Origin: Vondammii sp040505895
GTDB lineage: Bacteria > Pseudomonadota > Gammaproteobacteria > Chromatiales > Chromatiaceae
Direction: 5' to 3'
Assembly (NCBI GenBank): GCA_040505895.1
Contig: JBEVXU010000001.1
Location: 1-64,000 of the forward strand
Length of the DNA stretch: 64,000 nucleotides
Shown here: one piece after another, positions 25,618-35,087 of the stretch
Layout of the letters: the number at the start of each line of letters is the position of its first letter
Position numbering within the stretch: the first letter of the stretch is position 1
Program-made: the position numbers and the translations under genes
Notes under the pieces: generated by a model
Database searches by the model: none
Told to the model about the DNA's origin: nothing
Seen by the model: the letters and a program-made list of their open reading frames with translations, nothing else

Positions 25618-28600
25618 TTACTGTTCGCCTGCAGCCTCTTCCACAGTGAGTGCCGCAAGCTGCTTGTAGTGGCGTACCTTTGTCAGTACCTCAGCCTGGG
25701 CCTGAGTAGCAAGCTCCGCAGCGGCCTCAGGGTGAGTCCGGTGCAGCAAGCTAAAGCGTGTCTCAGTGTCCATGAACTCTTTCAAGTCAATAGACGGCTC
25801 TTTGGAGTCCAACTGCAGCGGATTTTTACCCTTTGCAGGCAGCCGTGGATCGTAACGGAACAGTGGGAAGTGTCCACTCTTAACCGCCAGATCCTGGGCC
25901 TGATGGTTGGTTGTCAAGTCGATGCCCTGAGCAATACAGGGCGAGTAGGCGATGATAATGGAGACACCTTCATATGACTCCGCCTCCTGAAACGCCTTCA
26001 GTGTACGCACATCCTTGGCGCTGTATGCAACCTGTGCAACATAGACACTCTCATAGGCCATAGCAATCATGGCAAGATCCTTCTTACGGGACGGTTTACC
26101 ACCGGAGGCAAATTTAGCGATAGCACCTTTAGGAGTCGCCTTGGACATCTGTCCACCGGTGTTTGAGTAAACTTCAGTATCGAGTACCAGGATATTGACG
26201 TTTTCACCACTGGCAAGCACATGATCGAGGCCGCCGTAGCCGATATCGTAAGCCCAGCCGTCACCACCAAAGATCCAGACACTCTTCTGGGCAAGGTTGT
26301 CAATCACCGACTCCAGGTTGCGGGCGTCTTCCGTGCCTACACCCTTGAGTTTATCCTTGACCTGCTCCAAGCGTTCGCGCTGCTGAAAAATTTCCGGCTC
26401 ACTCGATTGGTCGGCATCGAGAACGGACTCTACCAGGCCACCACCAATCTGCTCTTTCATGCTTTCCATCAGCAAACGGGCATAGTCTGCCTGGCGGTCG
26501 ATGGAGAGGCGGAAACCGAGACCAAACTCAGCAGTATCCTCAAACAGTGAGTTGTTCCAGGTTGGTCCGCGACCCTCTGAGTTGGTAGCGTAGGGGGTGG
26601 TTGGCAGGTTACCGCCATAAATTGAGGAACAGCCGGTGGCGTTGGCAACCACCATACGATCACCAAACAGCTGTGTAGCAAGACGTACATAAGGTGTCTC
26701 ACCACAACCGACACAGGCACCGGAGAACTCAAACAGAGGCTCAGCCAGCATCGCTGTCTTCATGGTAGCCCAGTTGATCTTGTTACGGTCATATTCAGGC
26801 AGACTGAGATAGAAGTCCCAGTTCTTCACCTCTTCTTCAAGCAGCGGTGGCAACGGCATCATATCCAGCGCCTTGTGCTCCGGATTCTGTTTATCAACAG
26901 CTGGGCAGATATCGACACAGAGGATACAGCCGGTGCAATCTTCCGGTGCTACCTGATAGGTGATGTGTTCGTTCTCATCGAAAGTCTTACCCTTGATTTT
27001 GATATGTCTGAACGTTTCCGGTGCATTCTCGGTCAGGGCAACATCGAACACATTACTACGGATCGCGGCATGGGGGCATACAAATACACATTTACCACAA
27101 TAGATGCAGAGCTCTTCATCCCACACCGGAATCTCTCTGGCAAGGGTACGTTTTTCCCATGCGGCAGTGCCCAGAGGCCAGGTGCCGTCAGCTGGGATCA
27201 TACTCACAGGGATGCTGTCACCACGACCGGCAATAATCTCACCTATGACCTGGCGAACAAACTCAGGCGCATGATCCGGCACAGGTAGGCGCACCTTGAT
27301 ATCGGAGCTGACTGCTGAGGGAACATCAATCTCATGCATATTGGCGACACTGGCATCAATCGCCTGGTAGTTTTTCTCAACCACCGCAATACCTTTTTTC
27401 CCATAGCTCTTCTCAGCAGCTTCCTTGATCTTAGTGATCGCTTCTTCTTTGGGCAGGATGCCGGAGATAGCAAAGAAACAGGTCTGCATGATGGTGTTGA
27501 TACGGCGGCCCATGCCGGTATCAGCCGCCACCTTATAAGCATCAATAGTGTAGACCTTGATCTTCTTGTCGATAATCTGCTGCTGCATCTTGCGCGGCAT
27601 GGTCTGCCAGACTTTGTTGGGAGCTGCCGGCGAGTTGATCAGAAAAACGGCACCCTCTCGTGCCTTATCCAGCATATCGTAGCGTTCCAGGAAGATAGGC
27701 TGATGACTGGCAACAAAAGCAGCCTCACCGTCATCAATAAGATAAGAGGAGTGGATCGGATCCGGGCCGAAGCGCAGATGAGATACGGTAACCGCTCCCG
27801 CCTTCTTGGAGTCATATACAAAATAGCCCTGACCATAGAGGTCGGTACCCTCACCGATAATCTTGATCGAGTTCTTGTTGGCACTGACAGTACCGTCAGC
27901 ACCAAGGCCGTAGAAGACACACTGAGTCACCTTATCGGTGTCAATGGTCATAAAGGAGGGATCCCAGTCGATACTGGAGTGGGTCACATCATCAATGATG
28001 CCGACAGTGAAACTGTTCTTTGGCTGTGCTTTTGAAAGTTCGTCGAACACACCCTTAACCATGGCCGGAGTAAACTCCTTGGAGGAGAGACCAAAGCGCC
28101 CGCCAACAACCTTTGGCATACGGTCGAACCTGGCTTCATCTGAACTCATATGGTCCGCTAACGCAGTAATCACATCTTTGTAGAGAGGTTCCCCATCAGA
28201 CCCAGGCTCTTTGCATCGGTCCAGTGCCGCAATCTTCTTCACCGATTTAGGCAGTGCAGCAATCATGTCGGCTGGAGAGAACGGACGGTAGAGTCTGACC
28301 CGCAGCAGGCCTATCTTTTCACCTGAGGCAACCAACTTCTCCACCGCCTCCTCGGCGATATCTGTAGCGGAGCCCATCAAAATGATGACACGCTCTGCAT
28401 CATCAGCACCGTAATAATCGAACAGGTGGTACTGACGCCCGGTTAGCTCGGCAAAGCGGTCCATGGCCGCCTGCACCATGCCGGGGGTTTTATCGTAGTA
28501 GACATTGACGGTCTCACGTCCCTGGAAGTAGACATCAGGGTTTTGGGAGGTACCGCGAATTACCGGATTGTCTGGGCTCATGGCGCGGGCGCGATGATCT

Positions 28601-29205
28601 CGGATCAGCTGATCAGGGAGCATCGCCCGCATTACATCATCTTCCAGCATTTCAGCTTTGACCACCTCATGAGAGGTGCGGAATCCGTCAAAGAAGTGTA
28701 GAAAGGGAATCCGAGATTCCAGAGTGGCTGCCTGACTGATCAACGCCATATCCATAACCTCTTGGGGGTTACTTGAGGCAAGCATGGCATATCCGGTAGC
28801 ACGGGTGGACATCACATCGGAGTGATCACCAAAGATAGAGAGCCCCTGGGCGGCAATAGCACGTGCGGCCACATGGATCACCGACGGAGTCAACTCACCG
28901 GCAATCTTATACATACTGGGAATCATCAACAGCAGACCCTGGGATGAGGTAAAAGTCGTTGTCAATGAACCGGTCTGAAGAGAACCGTGACAGGTTGCGA
29001 CTGCTCCACCCTCATGCTGCATCTCAATAACTCGGGGAATAGTGCCCCAAAGATTGGTCCGGCCCTTGGCAGAAAACTCATCACTCAACTCACCCATACC
29101 CGAAGAAGGGGTAATGGGGTAAATAGCGATAACCTCGTTGGTCTTGTGGGCAACGTGGGCTGCAGCATCGATTCCATCGATGGTCACCATGTTGGATTTG
29201 GACAT
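25618..29205 (-). CDS. nifJ: Pyruvate:ferredoxin (flavodoxin) oxidoreductase, single chain
   Basis: The 1195-residue enzyme interconverts pyruvate with acetyl-CoA and CO2 using ferredoxin. Domains in order: pyrimidine-binding (EVIAIYPITPSSGMGELSDE), transketolase-C-like, gamma domain (FYGLGADGTVSANKNSIKII), a two-cluster ferredoxin domain (CIYCGKCVFVCP and CTGCILCVDICP, near residues 700 and 755), and the TPP domain with CVGCGETPY and GDGWAYDIGYGG. The ATG at 29205 follows GGAGG. The longer frame to 29298 is rejected. In a reductive TCA context it would work as pyruvate synthase. It is separated from flxA by 461 bp, so it probably has its own promoter. Confidence 0.94.
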   Translation of the reverse strand: MSKSNMVTIDGIDAAAHVAHKTNEVIAIYPITPSSGMGELSDEFSAKGRTNLWGTIPRVIEMQHEGGAVATCHGSLQTGSLTTTFTSSQGLLLMIPSMYKIAGELTPSVIHVAARAIAAQGLSIFGDHSDVMSTRATGYAMLASSNPQEVMDMALISQAATLESRIPFLHFFDGFRTSHEVVKAEMLEDDVMRAMLPDQLIRDHRARAMSPDNPVIRGTSQNPDVYFQGRETVNVYYDKTPGMVQAAMDRFAELTGRQYHLFDYYGADDAERVIILMGSATDIAEEAVEKLVASGEKIGLLRVRLYRPFSPADMIAALPKSVKKIAALDRCKEPGSDGEPLYKDVITALADHMSSDEARFDRMPKVVGGRFGLSSKEFTPAMVKGVFDELSKAQPKNSFTVGIIDDVTHSSIDWDPSFMTIDTDKVTQCVFYGLGADGTVSANKNSIKIIGEGTDLYGQGYFVYDSKKAGAVTVSHLRFGPDPIHSSYLIDDGEAAFVASHQPIFLERYDMLDKAREGAVFLINSPAAPNKVWQTMPRKMQQQIIDKKIKVYTIDAYKVAADTGMGRRINTIMQTCFFAISGILPKEEAITKIKEAAEKSYGKKGIAVVEKNYQAIDASVANMHEIDVPSAVSSDIKVRLPVPDHAPEFVRQVIGEIIAGRGDSIPVSMIPADGTWPLGTAAWEKRTLAREIPVWDEELCIYCGKCVFVCPHAAIRSNVFDVALTENAPETFRHIKIKGKTFDENEHITYQVAPEDCTGCILCVDICPAVDKQNPEHKALDMMPLPPLLEEEVKNWDFYLSLPEYDRNKINWATMKTAMLAEPLFEFSGACVGCGETPYVRLATQLFGDRMVVANATGCSSIYGGNLPTTPYATNSEGRGPTWNNSLFEDTAEFGLGFRLSIDRQADYARLLMESMKEQIGGGLVESVLDADQSSEPEIFQQRERLEQVKDKLKGVGTEDARNLESVIDNLAQKSVWIFGGDGWAYDIGYGGLDHVLASGENVNILVLDTEVYSNTGGQMSKATPKGAIAKFASGGKPSRKKDLAMIAMAYESVYVAQVAYSAKDVRTLKAFQEAESYEGVSIIIAYSPCIAQGIDLTTNHQAQDLAVKSGHFPLFRYDPRLPAKGKNPLQLDSKEPSIDLKEFMDTETRFSLLHRTHPEAAAELATQAQAEVLTKVRHYKQLAALTVEEAAGEQ

Positions 29206-29666
29206 CTCAGCCTCCGGGGCCTTTAAAATTAAAGGGTTAGATTCAAAATTCAGCTTGTAACCGGGATTATAGGCGCGCAACAAAAGCGACCGAAACAACC
29301 CAATGGCCGGCTATTATTTATTAGAAGGCTCAAAAAATCTACAGGCAATCTTTAAAAAACCAATAGATAAGCCAAAATGTATTGAATAACGCCAATAATA
29401 CACAAAATACGGGTAAAAAGCATGGCTAATATAAGGTTATTAGTCCGTTTTTTCACCTGGTATTGTACATTCCGAGTACAAGAATGGTCGGCGAAGAGCC
29501 TCCCCTTACAAGAGATACAAAGCACTCTTTCCAAGGAGTCTATCGGATGCTGCAACAGCAGAGGAAGAACCAACACCTCTCTTATCGACACAGCAACCGC
29601 ACTGCTTGCTGACTGCGTGAAGACCGACGGTAAATCAACACCGTCCGTCGAGGGAAGAGGGGGTGA
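29206..29666. other. Intergenic region, nifJ promoter side
   Basis: This 461-bp AT-rich stretch lies between the end of flxA and the start of nifJ. It should contain the nifJ promoter on the minus strand. A small hairpin (GACGGT 29626-29631 with ACCGTC 29640-29645) follows flxA but lacks a T-run. No gene was recognised. Confidence 0.5.
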
Positions 29667-30503
29667 TTAAAACTCCTGGGGCATCTCCGCAATCTCTTCC
29701 GCCCAAAACACCGGGCCATCGATACAGACGTAAGTCGATCCAATATTACAACGACCGCATTTACCCAATCCGCACTTCATGCGGTTCTCCAGGGTAGTAA
29801 TCATCTGATCCTGTGTGAAGCCCAGTCGTTCGAGTGCCTCAAAAGTGTATTTGATCATGATGGGCGGGCCACAGACGATAGCGATGGTATTGTCCGGTTT
29901 GGGAGCAAACTCGTTTTCGAGAATAGTAGGGACAAATCCGACGTGTCCATCCCAATTGTCAGTTTCACCACCGGGATCAACCGTCTTGACCAGCGTTACA
30001 TCGTCACGCTCATGCCACTCTTTAAGTTCTCGTTTGTAAACCAGATCACCCACGCTACGTGCGCCATAGACGATGGAGATATCACCAAAGCGGTCACGAG
30101 TGTCGAGAACGTTCCAGATCACTGAGCGCAGCGGTGGCAGTGCAATACCTCCACCGATAAAAATCAGATTCTTACCCTCAAACTTATCCAGGGGAAAAAC
30201 GTTGCCATAGGGGCCACGGAAGCCGATGGTGTCACCCTCTGACAGATCGAACAGGGCGTCGGTGACCTTTCCCGTCTTGCGGAAACAGCACTCGATATGG
30301 TCCATACGAGTGGGCGAAGAGGCAATACAAAAAGTACTTTCACCCGAACCAAAGGCAGAATATTCGGCAAACTGTCCGGTCTCGAAGCGGAAATTTTTCC
30401 GCATATCCTCATCCTGGAAAACCAGGTGGAAGGTCTTGGTGTCCGGGGTCTCCTGGATGACACTCTTGATAGTCATCAGGTGAGGCTGATAGATGTTCGA
30501 CAC
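29667..30503 (-). CDS. flxA: FAD/NAD-binding oxidoreductase with C-terminal [2Fe-2S] site (FlxA-like)
   Basis: This 278-residue member of the ferredoxin-NADP-reductase/PyrK/hydrogenase-gamma family has the FAD site FETGQFAEYSAFG, a GPYGNVFPL loop, the NAD(P) site LIFIGGGIALPPLRSVI and VCGPPIMIKYT. The C-terminal cysteines CGLGKCGRCNIGSTYVC would hold a [2Fe-2S] cluster. It is the expected NADH-binding subunit of a Flx module. The start is GTG at 30503 behind GAGGAAAA. It is often annotated as hydrogenase gamma, but no hydrogenase large subunit is nearby. Confidence 0.86.
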   Translation of the reverse strand: MSNIYQPHLMTIKSVIQETPDTKTFHLVFQDEDMRKNFRFETGQFAEYSAFGSGESTFCIASSPTRMDHIECCFRKTGKVTDALFDLSEGDTIGFRGPYGNVFPLDKFEGKNLIFIGGGIALPPLRSVIWNVLDTRDRFGDISIVYGARSVGDLVYKRELKEWHERDDVTLVKTVDPGGETDNWDGHVGFVPTILENEFAPKPDNTIAIVCGPPIMIKYTFEALERLGFTQDQMITTLENRMKCGLGKCGRCNIGSTYVCIDGPVFWAEEIAEMPQEF

Positions 30504-30520
30504 AGATATTTTCCTCTGTA

Positions 30521-31624
30521 CTACTCGTAACTTGGATCGGTCTGCATGGCTGCAGGAATTGCTGCTTTATGGGCAACTTCGGCCATATATTCGGTGATAT
30601 CCAGATTTACTGGACAGCCACGAATGCAACGGCCACAGCCTACACATCCCTGGGCCTCGAATTTCTCTTCGTATATTTTGAACTTGCAGCTAAAGCGGTT
30701 ACGGTAGCGCTTGAACTGCCAGTCCCTGGGATTGTGACCGGAAGCGTGAAGGGTGAAATGGTCGAACTGGCATGAATCCCAGAACTTGACCCGATAGCCT
30801 TTTCCGCCGCGATCTTCATCCACCATATCGAAGCAGTGGCAGGTCGGGCACTCAAAAGTACAGGCGCCACAGCCCAGGCACTTCTCACCCAGCCTTTGCC
30901 AGAGTTCATCTTCAAAGTTAACCGTATCATCCAGCCACGCCCTGATTGGATGGGAGTTACGGATACGGGTTATCTTATTCTGTGCTTCAAGCCCCGCTTG
31001 CTCCCGTGCCTTTTGATCACCTTCACCCTGGAGCAGTGATGCCAGAATCTCAGCAAGTGCCTCGCCCTTCTCCGTCTTCACCTCAAGATGAATCCGTCCA
31101 TCACCGATCTCCGTCATGTGTAGATCGGAGCCTTTGTCGCTATCGGGTCCAAGTCCTACCGAGGTGCAAAAGCAACTGGCATCGGGATCGGTACAGGAGT
31201 AGGTGACAAAGGCGGTCTTCTCAAGGCGCTTGGTAAAAAGCGTATCCTCGTAACCAACATTGGAACCGGAGAAGACGGCATTCAAAGAGAGAGTGGATGC
31301 AGCATCACAAGGCCGAACACCCATTATCACGGTACGCGGGAAGTCGTGACTTACCGGAGTAATATTGATTTTTTTGCCACTTTTCTCATAAGCGAACAGC
31401 GGTTCATGCTTAACAAAGAGAAACTCTTTGGTGCCTGTGGTGGAGAGTCCTTCACCAATGGAATGCACATCCCCTGGCTTGACCTCCTGAAATACATGGA
31501 TGTCGATGCCATCCGGCCCATCCAGCCGTGGCTGGAGGCGAGGCGCGATAACCCGGTAGTCGGCCTGAGATAGCAGGTCGATACACTGGTCGATGTCGCT
31601 CTTGTTGATAATTGCCGTTTTCAT
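30521..31624 (-). CDS. flxB: Iron-sulfur electron-transfer subunit (FlxB-like / hydrogenase-beta-like)
   Basis: The 367-residue protein has a flavoprotein-like N-terminal part (IMGVRPCDAASTLSLN, CTDPDASCFCTSVGLGP) and two C-terminal [4Fe-4S] motifs, CLGCGACTFECPTCHC and CVGCGRCIRGCPVN. The same architecture is found in sulfhydrogenase beta (HydB) and in FlxB. It should relay electrons between FlxA and the Hdr part. It lies 17 bp from flxA and 12 bp from flxC. Confidence 0.85.
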   Translation of the reverse strand: MKTAIINKSDIDQCIDLLSQADYRVIAPRLQPRLDGPDGIDIHVFQEVKPGDVHSIGEGLSTTGTKEFLFVKHEPLFAYEKSGKKINITPVSHDFPRTVIMGVRPCDAASTLSLNAVFSGSNVGYEDTLFTKRLEKTAFVTYSCTDPDASCFCTSVGLGPDSDKGSDLHMTEIGDGRIHLEVKTEKGEALAEILASLLQGEGDQKAREQAGLEAQNKITRIRNSHPIRAWLDDTVNFEDELWQRLGEKCLGCGACTFECPTCHCFDMVDEDRGGKGYRVKFWDSCQFDHFTLHASGHNPRDWQFKRYRNRFSCKFKIYEEKFEAQGCVGCGRCIRGCPVNLDITEYMAEVAHKAAIPAAMQTDPSYE

Positions 31625-31636
31625 AATTACATAGGC

Positions 31637-32533
31637 CTAACGGATAAATTCTTGCGGGTCATCGGTTTTATAGGTGATCAACGGTGGCTTCTCCGATTCG
31701 GAGTAACCGGATTTATATCCGTAAGTCTCCTGAATCACCTCCTTCATCCGCTGATTGAACAGGTCTACCTGAATGTCCACCGGGCATGCCCGTGTACACT
31801 CGCCGCAGCCGGTGCAGCGCCCAACCAGATGCATCGCCCGGGTCATATGCCAAGCGAAAACACCCTTCTGGTGTGGTGCCTGATCGACCCAATTGGGCTG
31901 GGTACGGTCGGTAATGCAGATATTACAGGAGCAGTGAGGACACACCTCACGGCAGGCGTAACACTTAAAGCAGCGGTCGAAATCGTTGCGCCAGAAGGCA
32001 AAACGGTCATCCTTCGCCATCCCTATAAGATTGACCAGTTGGGGTGCAGACGCCTGATAGGGTTCGTTGCGTTCAACTTTGGGCAGCTCACCACCAGAGT
32101 AGAAATCTGCATCTGCTGGAATCTTCACATCGCAGCCACTGCACTTGCTTGCACAGTTGCCTTCATGCAGAGAACCATCCCAGTTCTCAGGGTGTGAAAC
32201 GACACCTTCACAGGGGGCGCTAAAGATATAGACCTCTTCACGTTTCAGCTGATTCTCTGCGATCAGCTGAGTGATCGCCCGAACATCGCAGCCCTTGGCA
32301 AAAATACCGGTCTTTTTTAGCTTCTTATCCGGGTACTCATGTCTTTTATTAAGATAGAGAGGAAGCGAGTTAATGCAGCGTGCATCAAAAACCAGCTTAT
32401 CTACATCATCTCCCTTGCGCATAAAAACAGGTGAAGTACGGGTCGGATCGCTGCCCTCGGCATAACCGATAACAACATCCAGCTCCCCGTACTCCAGCAG
32501 CTCTTTGGCATGTTTACGGAGCTCTTCGATCAT
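31637..32533 (-). CDS. flxC: Iron-sulfur subunit of the Flx module (FlxC-like)
   Basis: The 298-residue protein has a FrhB/FdhB-type N-terminal part (GIFAKGCDVRAITQLIAENQ), the cysteine cluster CASKCSGC near residue 130, and C-terminal ferredoxin motifs CFKCYACREVCPHCSCNIC and CTGCGECTRACP. It is similar in overall plan to FlxB but shorter. Its ATG overlaps the flxD stop (ATGA), so the two are coupled. The name is assigned by order and domain content. Confidence 0.78.
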   Translation of the reverse strand: MIEELRKHAKELLEYGELDVVIGYAEGSDPTRTSPVFMRKGDDVDKLVFDARCINSLPLYLNKRHEYPDKKLKKTGIFAKGCDVRAITQLIAENQLKREEVYIFSAPCEGVVSHPENWDGSLHEGNCASKCSGCDVKIPADADFYSGGELPKVERNEPYQASAPQLVNLIGMAKDDRFAFWRNDFDRCFKCYACREVCPHCSCNICITDRTQPNWVDQAPHQKGVFAWHMTRAMHLVGRCTGCGECTRACPVDIQVDLFNQRMKEVIQETYGYKSGYSESEKPPLITYKTDDPQEFIR

Positions 32534-33009
32534 GTTGACGCGCCCTCTTTAACCAGACGATCTGCATAGGGGTCAACCAGCGCACCATACGCAGTATGTG
32601 GGCCCAACTCGCGCACATGATCAGTAAACTTATCGATCACCTGGGTCCACTTGATCGCTTCAGCAGCTGAAATCCAGGAGAACTCGAGACGCTCAACATC
32701 GATCCCATTGAACTCCAACAGCTCGCGAAAAGCGAGATTGCGTCGACGGGCGTAGTAGTTACCCTCGTTGTAGTGGCAGTCACCCGGATGACAACCGGAG
32801 ACGATCACACCGTCTGCCCCCTGCTCAAATGCCTTGATCAGGAACTGCGGGTCGATTCGACCGGAACAGGGCAGACGGACCATACGCACATTGGGCGAGT
32901 AGTCCATGCGGCTGGTGCCGGCCAGGTCGGCGCCCGAATAGGTGCACCATTTGCACACAAACCCGAGAATCTTCGGTTCAAAGTCGTGTCTTTCGATCTT
33001 CTTACTCAT
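32530..33009 (-). CDS. flxD: MvhD/FlxD-type iron-sulfur linker protein
   Basis: The 159-residue protein of the methyl-viologen-reducing hydrogenase delta family has a conserved cysteine pattern: GFVCKWCTYSGADLAG, VRLPCSGRID and VSGCHPGDCHYNEGNYYA, which bind one [2Fe-2S] cluster. In methanogens MvhD links the electron donor to HdrA. Here it directly precedes the Flx genes and follows hdrA by 3 bp. It supports reading the cluster as a bifurcating complex, not a set of separate dehydrogenases. Confidence 0.92.
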   Translation of the reverse strand: MSKKIERHDFEPKILGFVCKWCTYSGADLAGTSRMDYSPNVRMVRLPCSGRIDPQFLIKAFEQGADGVIVSGCHPGDCHYNEGNYYARRRNLAFRELLEFNGIDVERLEFSWISAAEAIKWTQVIDKFTDHVRELGPHTAYGALVDPYADRLVKEGAST

Positions 33010-33012
33010 GGT

Positions 33013-35061
33013 TTAAACGAAAGCTCCATCGAATGCGGTAATCTGGGCGTACACCTGCTCATCGGTATAGCCCTGAAGTGATATGCTTTTGGAACGGCAG
33101 ACGGTGTTACAGAGTCCGCAGCCTTGGCACAAGCCGGGGTTCACAGTCGCAACCATCTTCTGCAGGTTGCCGTTTCGGTCTCTCTTCTCCTCCCGGCTGA
33201 TCGCCAGATAGGGGCAGACCGTCACGCAGTCCCAGCAGTTCATGCAGTAATCCTCGTCGACGATGGCCACTTCCGGTTCACGCTGCAGCTCCTCTTTGGA
33301 GAAGAGTTGCATCACCTTGGAGGCTGCTGCAGAGGCCTGCGCCACCGTCTCGGGAATATCCTTGACACCCTGGCAGGCCCCGGCGAGATAGATGCCGCCG
33401 GTAGATGAATCCACCGGCATCAACTTGGGATGCTGCTCGGAGTAGAAACCGTGCTGGTCGTAACTGATGCCGATCAACTTGGCCAGATCCATGGCGTCTT
33501 CCTGGGGCACCATGGCGGTGGCAAGGACAACCATATCGACCTCTACATCCAGCGCCTCACCAAGCAGGGTATCGGCACCTTTCACCAGAATCTTGTCGCC
33601 CTTTTTCGACAGACGTGAAACACGCCCGCGTATGTACTCGGTGCCGTCACTCTGGGCGCGGTTGATAAACTCTTCATAGCCCTTGCCACCGGCGCGTATA
33701 TCCATATAGAAGACGTAAGCCTTGCCTTCATGGTTGCTGTGGTTATAGAGCATGGTGTGCTTGGCGGTGTACATGCAGCAGATCTTCGAGCAGTACTCGA
33801 CACCCTTGTTACAGTCACGGGACCCAACACAGGCGATAAAAGCGATCGCTTCCGGCTTTTTGCCATCGGAGGGGCGTCGGATCTCACCGCCGGTGGGGCC
33901 GGAAGCGGAAGCCAGGCGCTCAAACTCCATACCGTTGATAACATCCACCAGGCGTCCGGCGGTGGATCGGGGCTGCAGTTTTTTAAGCTTTTTCGTCAGC
34001 TTCTTGGGGATCATATGCTGCGGACGTGTACCACCATACTCGGGGTAGACGTTGGGCATCAGCTTGAAGCCGGTGGCGACGATGACCGCACCGAACTCCT
34101 CTTCAATTATCTCGTCCTGCTGAGTGAAGTCGATACAATCGGGTCCGCACACATCGGCACAGAGGCCGCAGGAGTCTTTCAGAAACTTGGGACAGTTCGC
34201 CCGGTCAATAACCGGCACGGTGGGCACCGCCTGGGGGAAAGGCATATATATCAGCTTCCGTGGATTGAGGTTCATATCGAACTCACTCTCAGCGGTAAAC
34301 GGACACTTCTCCCAGCACTCACCACAGCCGGTACACTCTGAGTCGATAACCGACTTTGCCTTCTGCCGGATGGTGGCGCGGAAGTTACCGATGTAACCCT
34401 CCAACTTCTCCATCTCGGCATAAGCATGAATGGTGATGTTGGGGTGGTTCTGCACCTCCACCATCTTCGGCGTCAGGATGCACTGTGAACAGTCAAGGGT
34501 GGGGAAGGTCTCCGACAGGCGCGCCATGTTGCCGCCGAGGGAGGGCTCCTTCTCGACGATAGTGACCTGGTAGCCGGCATTGCCCAGATCAAGCGCCGCC
34601 TGGATACCGGCGATACCACCGCCGATGATCAGAGCGCGCTTGGTCAGCGGTATAAGGTAACGTTCGAGGGGGCGGTTAAACTTGATCCGCTCTACCATCA
34701 TCTTGGTCAGGTCTTTGGCCTTGACCGTACCGATCTCTTTATCGTCATGTACCCAGGAGCAGTGCTCACGGATATTGGCGATCTCCACCCGGAAGGGGTT
34801 CAGCCCCGCCGCTTCAGCGGCGTTACGGAAGGTCGCCTCGTGCATCTTCGGACTACAGGCGGCAACGATACAGCCGTCCAGCCCCTCGTCCCTGATCGCC
34901 TTTTTAAAGGCCTCCTGTCCGGGGTTGGAGCACATAAACTTGTGGTTTTCGACAAAGGCCACGCCGCTCTGCTCACCGGCATCCCTCGTCACATCAGGTG
35001 TATCCACCGTGCGCGCAATGTTGTTGCCGCAGTCGCAGACAAAGACCCCAATTTTAGCCAT
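33013..35061 (-). CDS. hdrA: Heterodisulfide reductase-like subunit A (flavin-bifurcating HdrA)
   Basis: The 682-residue protein has the full HdrA plan: an N-terminal CDCGNNI segment, FAD-binding thioredoxin-reductase-like domain (ALIIGGGIAGIQAALDLG near 143), ferredoxin motif CTGCGECWEKCP, the HdrA-specific CPKFLKDSCGLCADVCG, and two C-terminal [4Fe-4S] motifs near residues 606 and 645 (CMNCWDCVTVCP, CQGCGLCNTVC). In methanogens HdrA splits electron pairs between ferredoxin and the HdrBC site. GAGGAAAA precedes the ATG. Full length and complete clusters set it apart from the short HdrA of the sulfur-oxidising sHdr pathway. Confidence 0.92.
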   Translation of the reverse strand: MAKIGVFVCDCGNNIARTVDTPDVTRDAGEQSGVAFVENHKFMCSNPGQEAFKKAIRDEGLDGCIVAACSPKMHEATFRNAAEAAGLNPFRVEIANIREHCSWVHDDKEIGTVKAKDLTKMMVERIKFNRPLERYLIPLTKRALIIGGGIAGIQAALDLGNAGYQVTIVEKEPSLGGNMARLSETFPTLDCSQCILTPKMVEVQNHPNITIHAYAEMEKLEGYIGNFRATIRQKAKSVIDSECTGCGECWEKCPFTAESEFDMNLNPRKLIYMPFPQAVPTVPVIDRANCPKFLKDSCGLCADVCGPDCIDFTQQDEIIEEEFGAVIVATGFKLMPNVYPEYGGTRPQHMIPKKLTKKLKKLQPRSTAGRLVDVINGMEFERLASASGPTGGEIRRPSDGKKPEAIAFIACVGSRDCNKGVEYCSKICCMYTAKHTMLYNHSNHEGKAYVFYMDIRAGGKGYEEFINRAQSDGTEYIRGRVSRLSKKGDKILVKGADTLLGEALDVEVDMVVLATAMVPQEDAMDLAKLIGISYDQHGFYSEQHPKLMPVDSSTGGIYLAGACQGVKDIPETVAQASAAASKVMQLFSKEELQREPEVAIVDEDYCMNCWDCVTVCPYLAISREEKRDRNGNLQKMVATVNPGLCQGCGLCNTVCRSKSISLQGYTDEQVYAQITAFDGAFV

Positions 35062-35087
35062 AGCTTTTCCTCTTACCGTCTATCCGT

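Noticed and set aside
29667..31624. Sulfhydrogenase beta/gamma subunits, as part of a NiFe hydrogenase
   Set aside because: No hydrogenase large or small subunit is present, and the neighbours are flxD, hdrA and tfr genes, so the Flx reading fits better.
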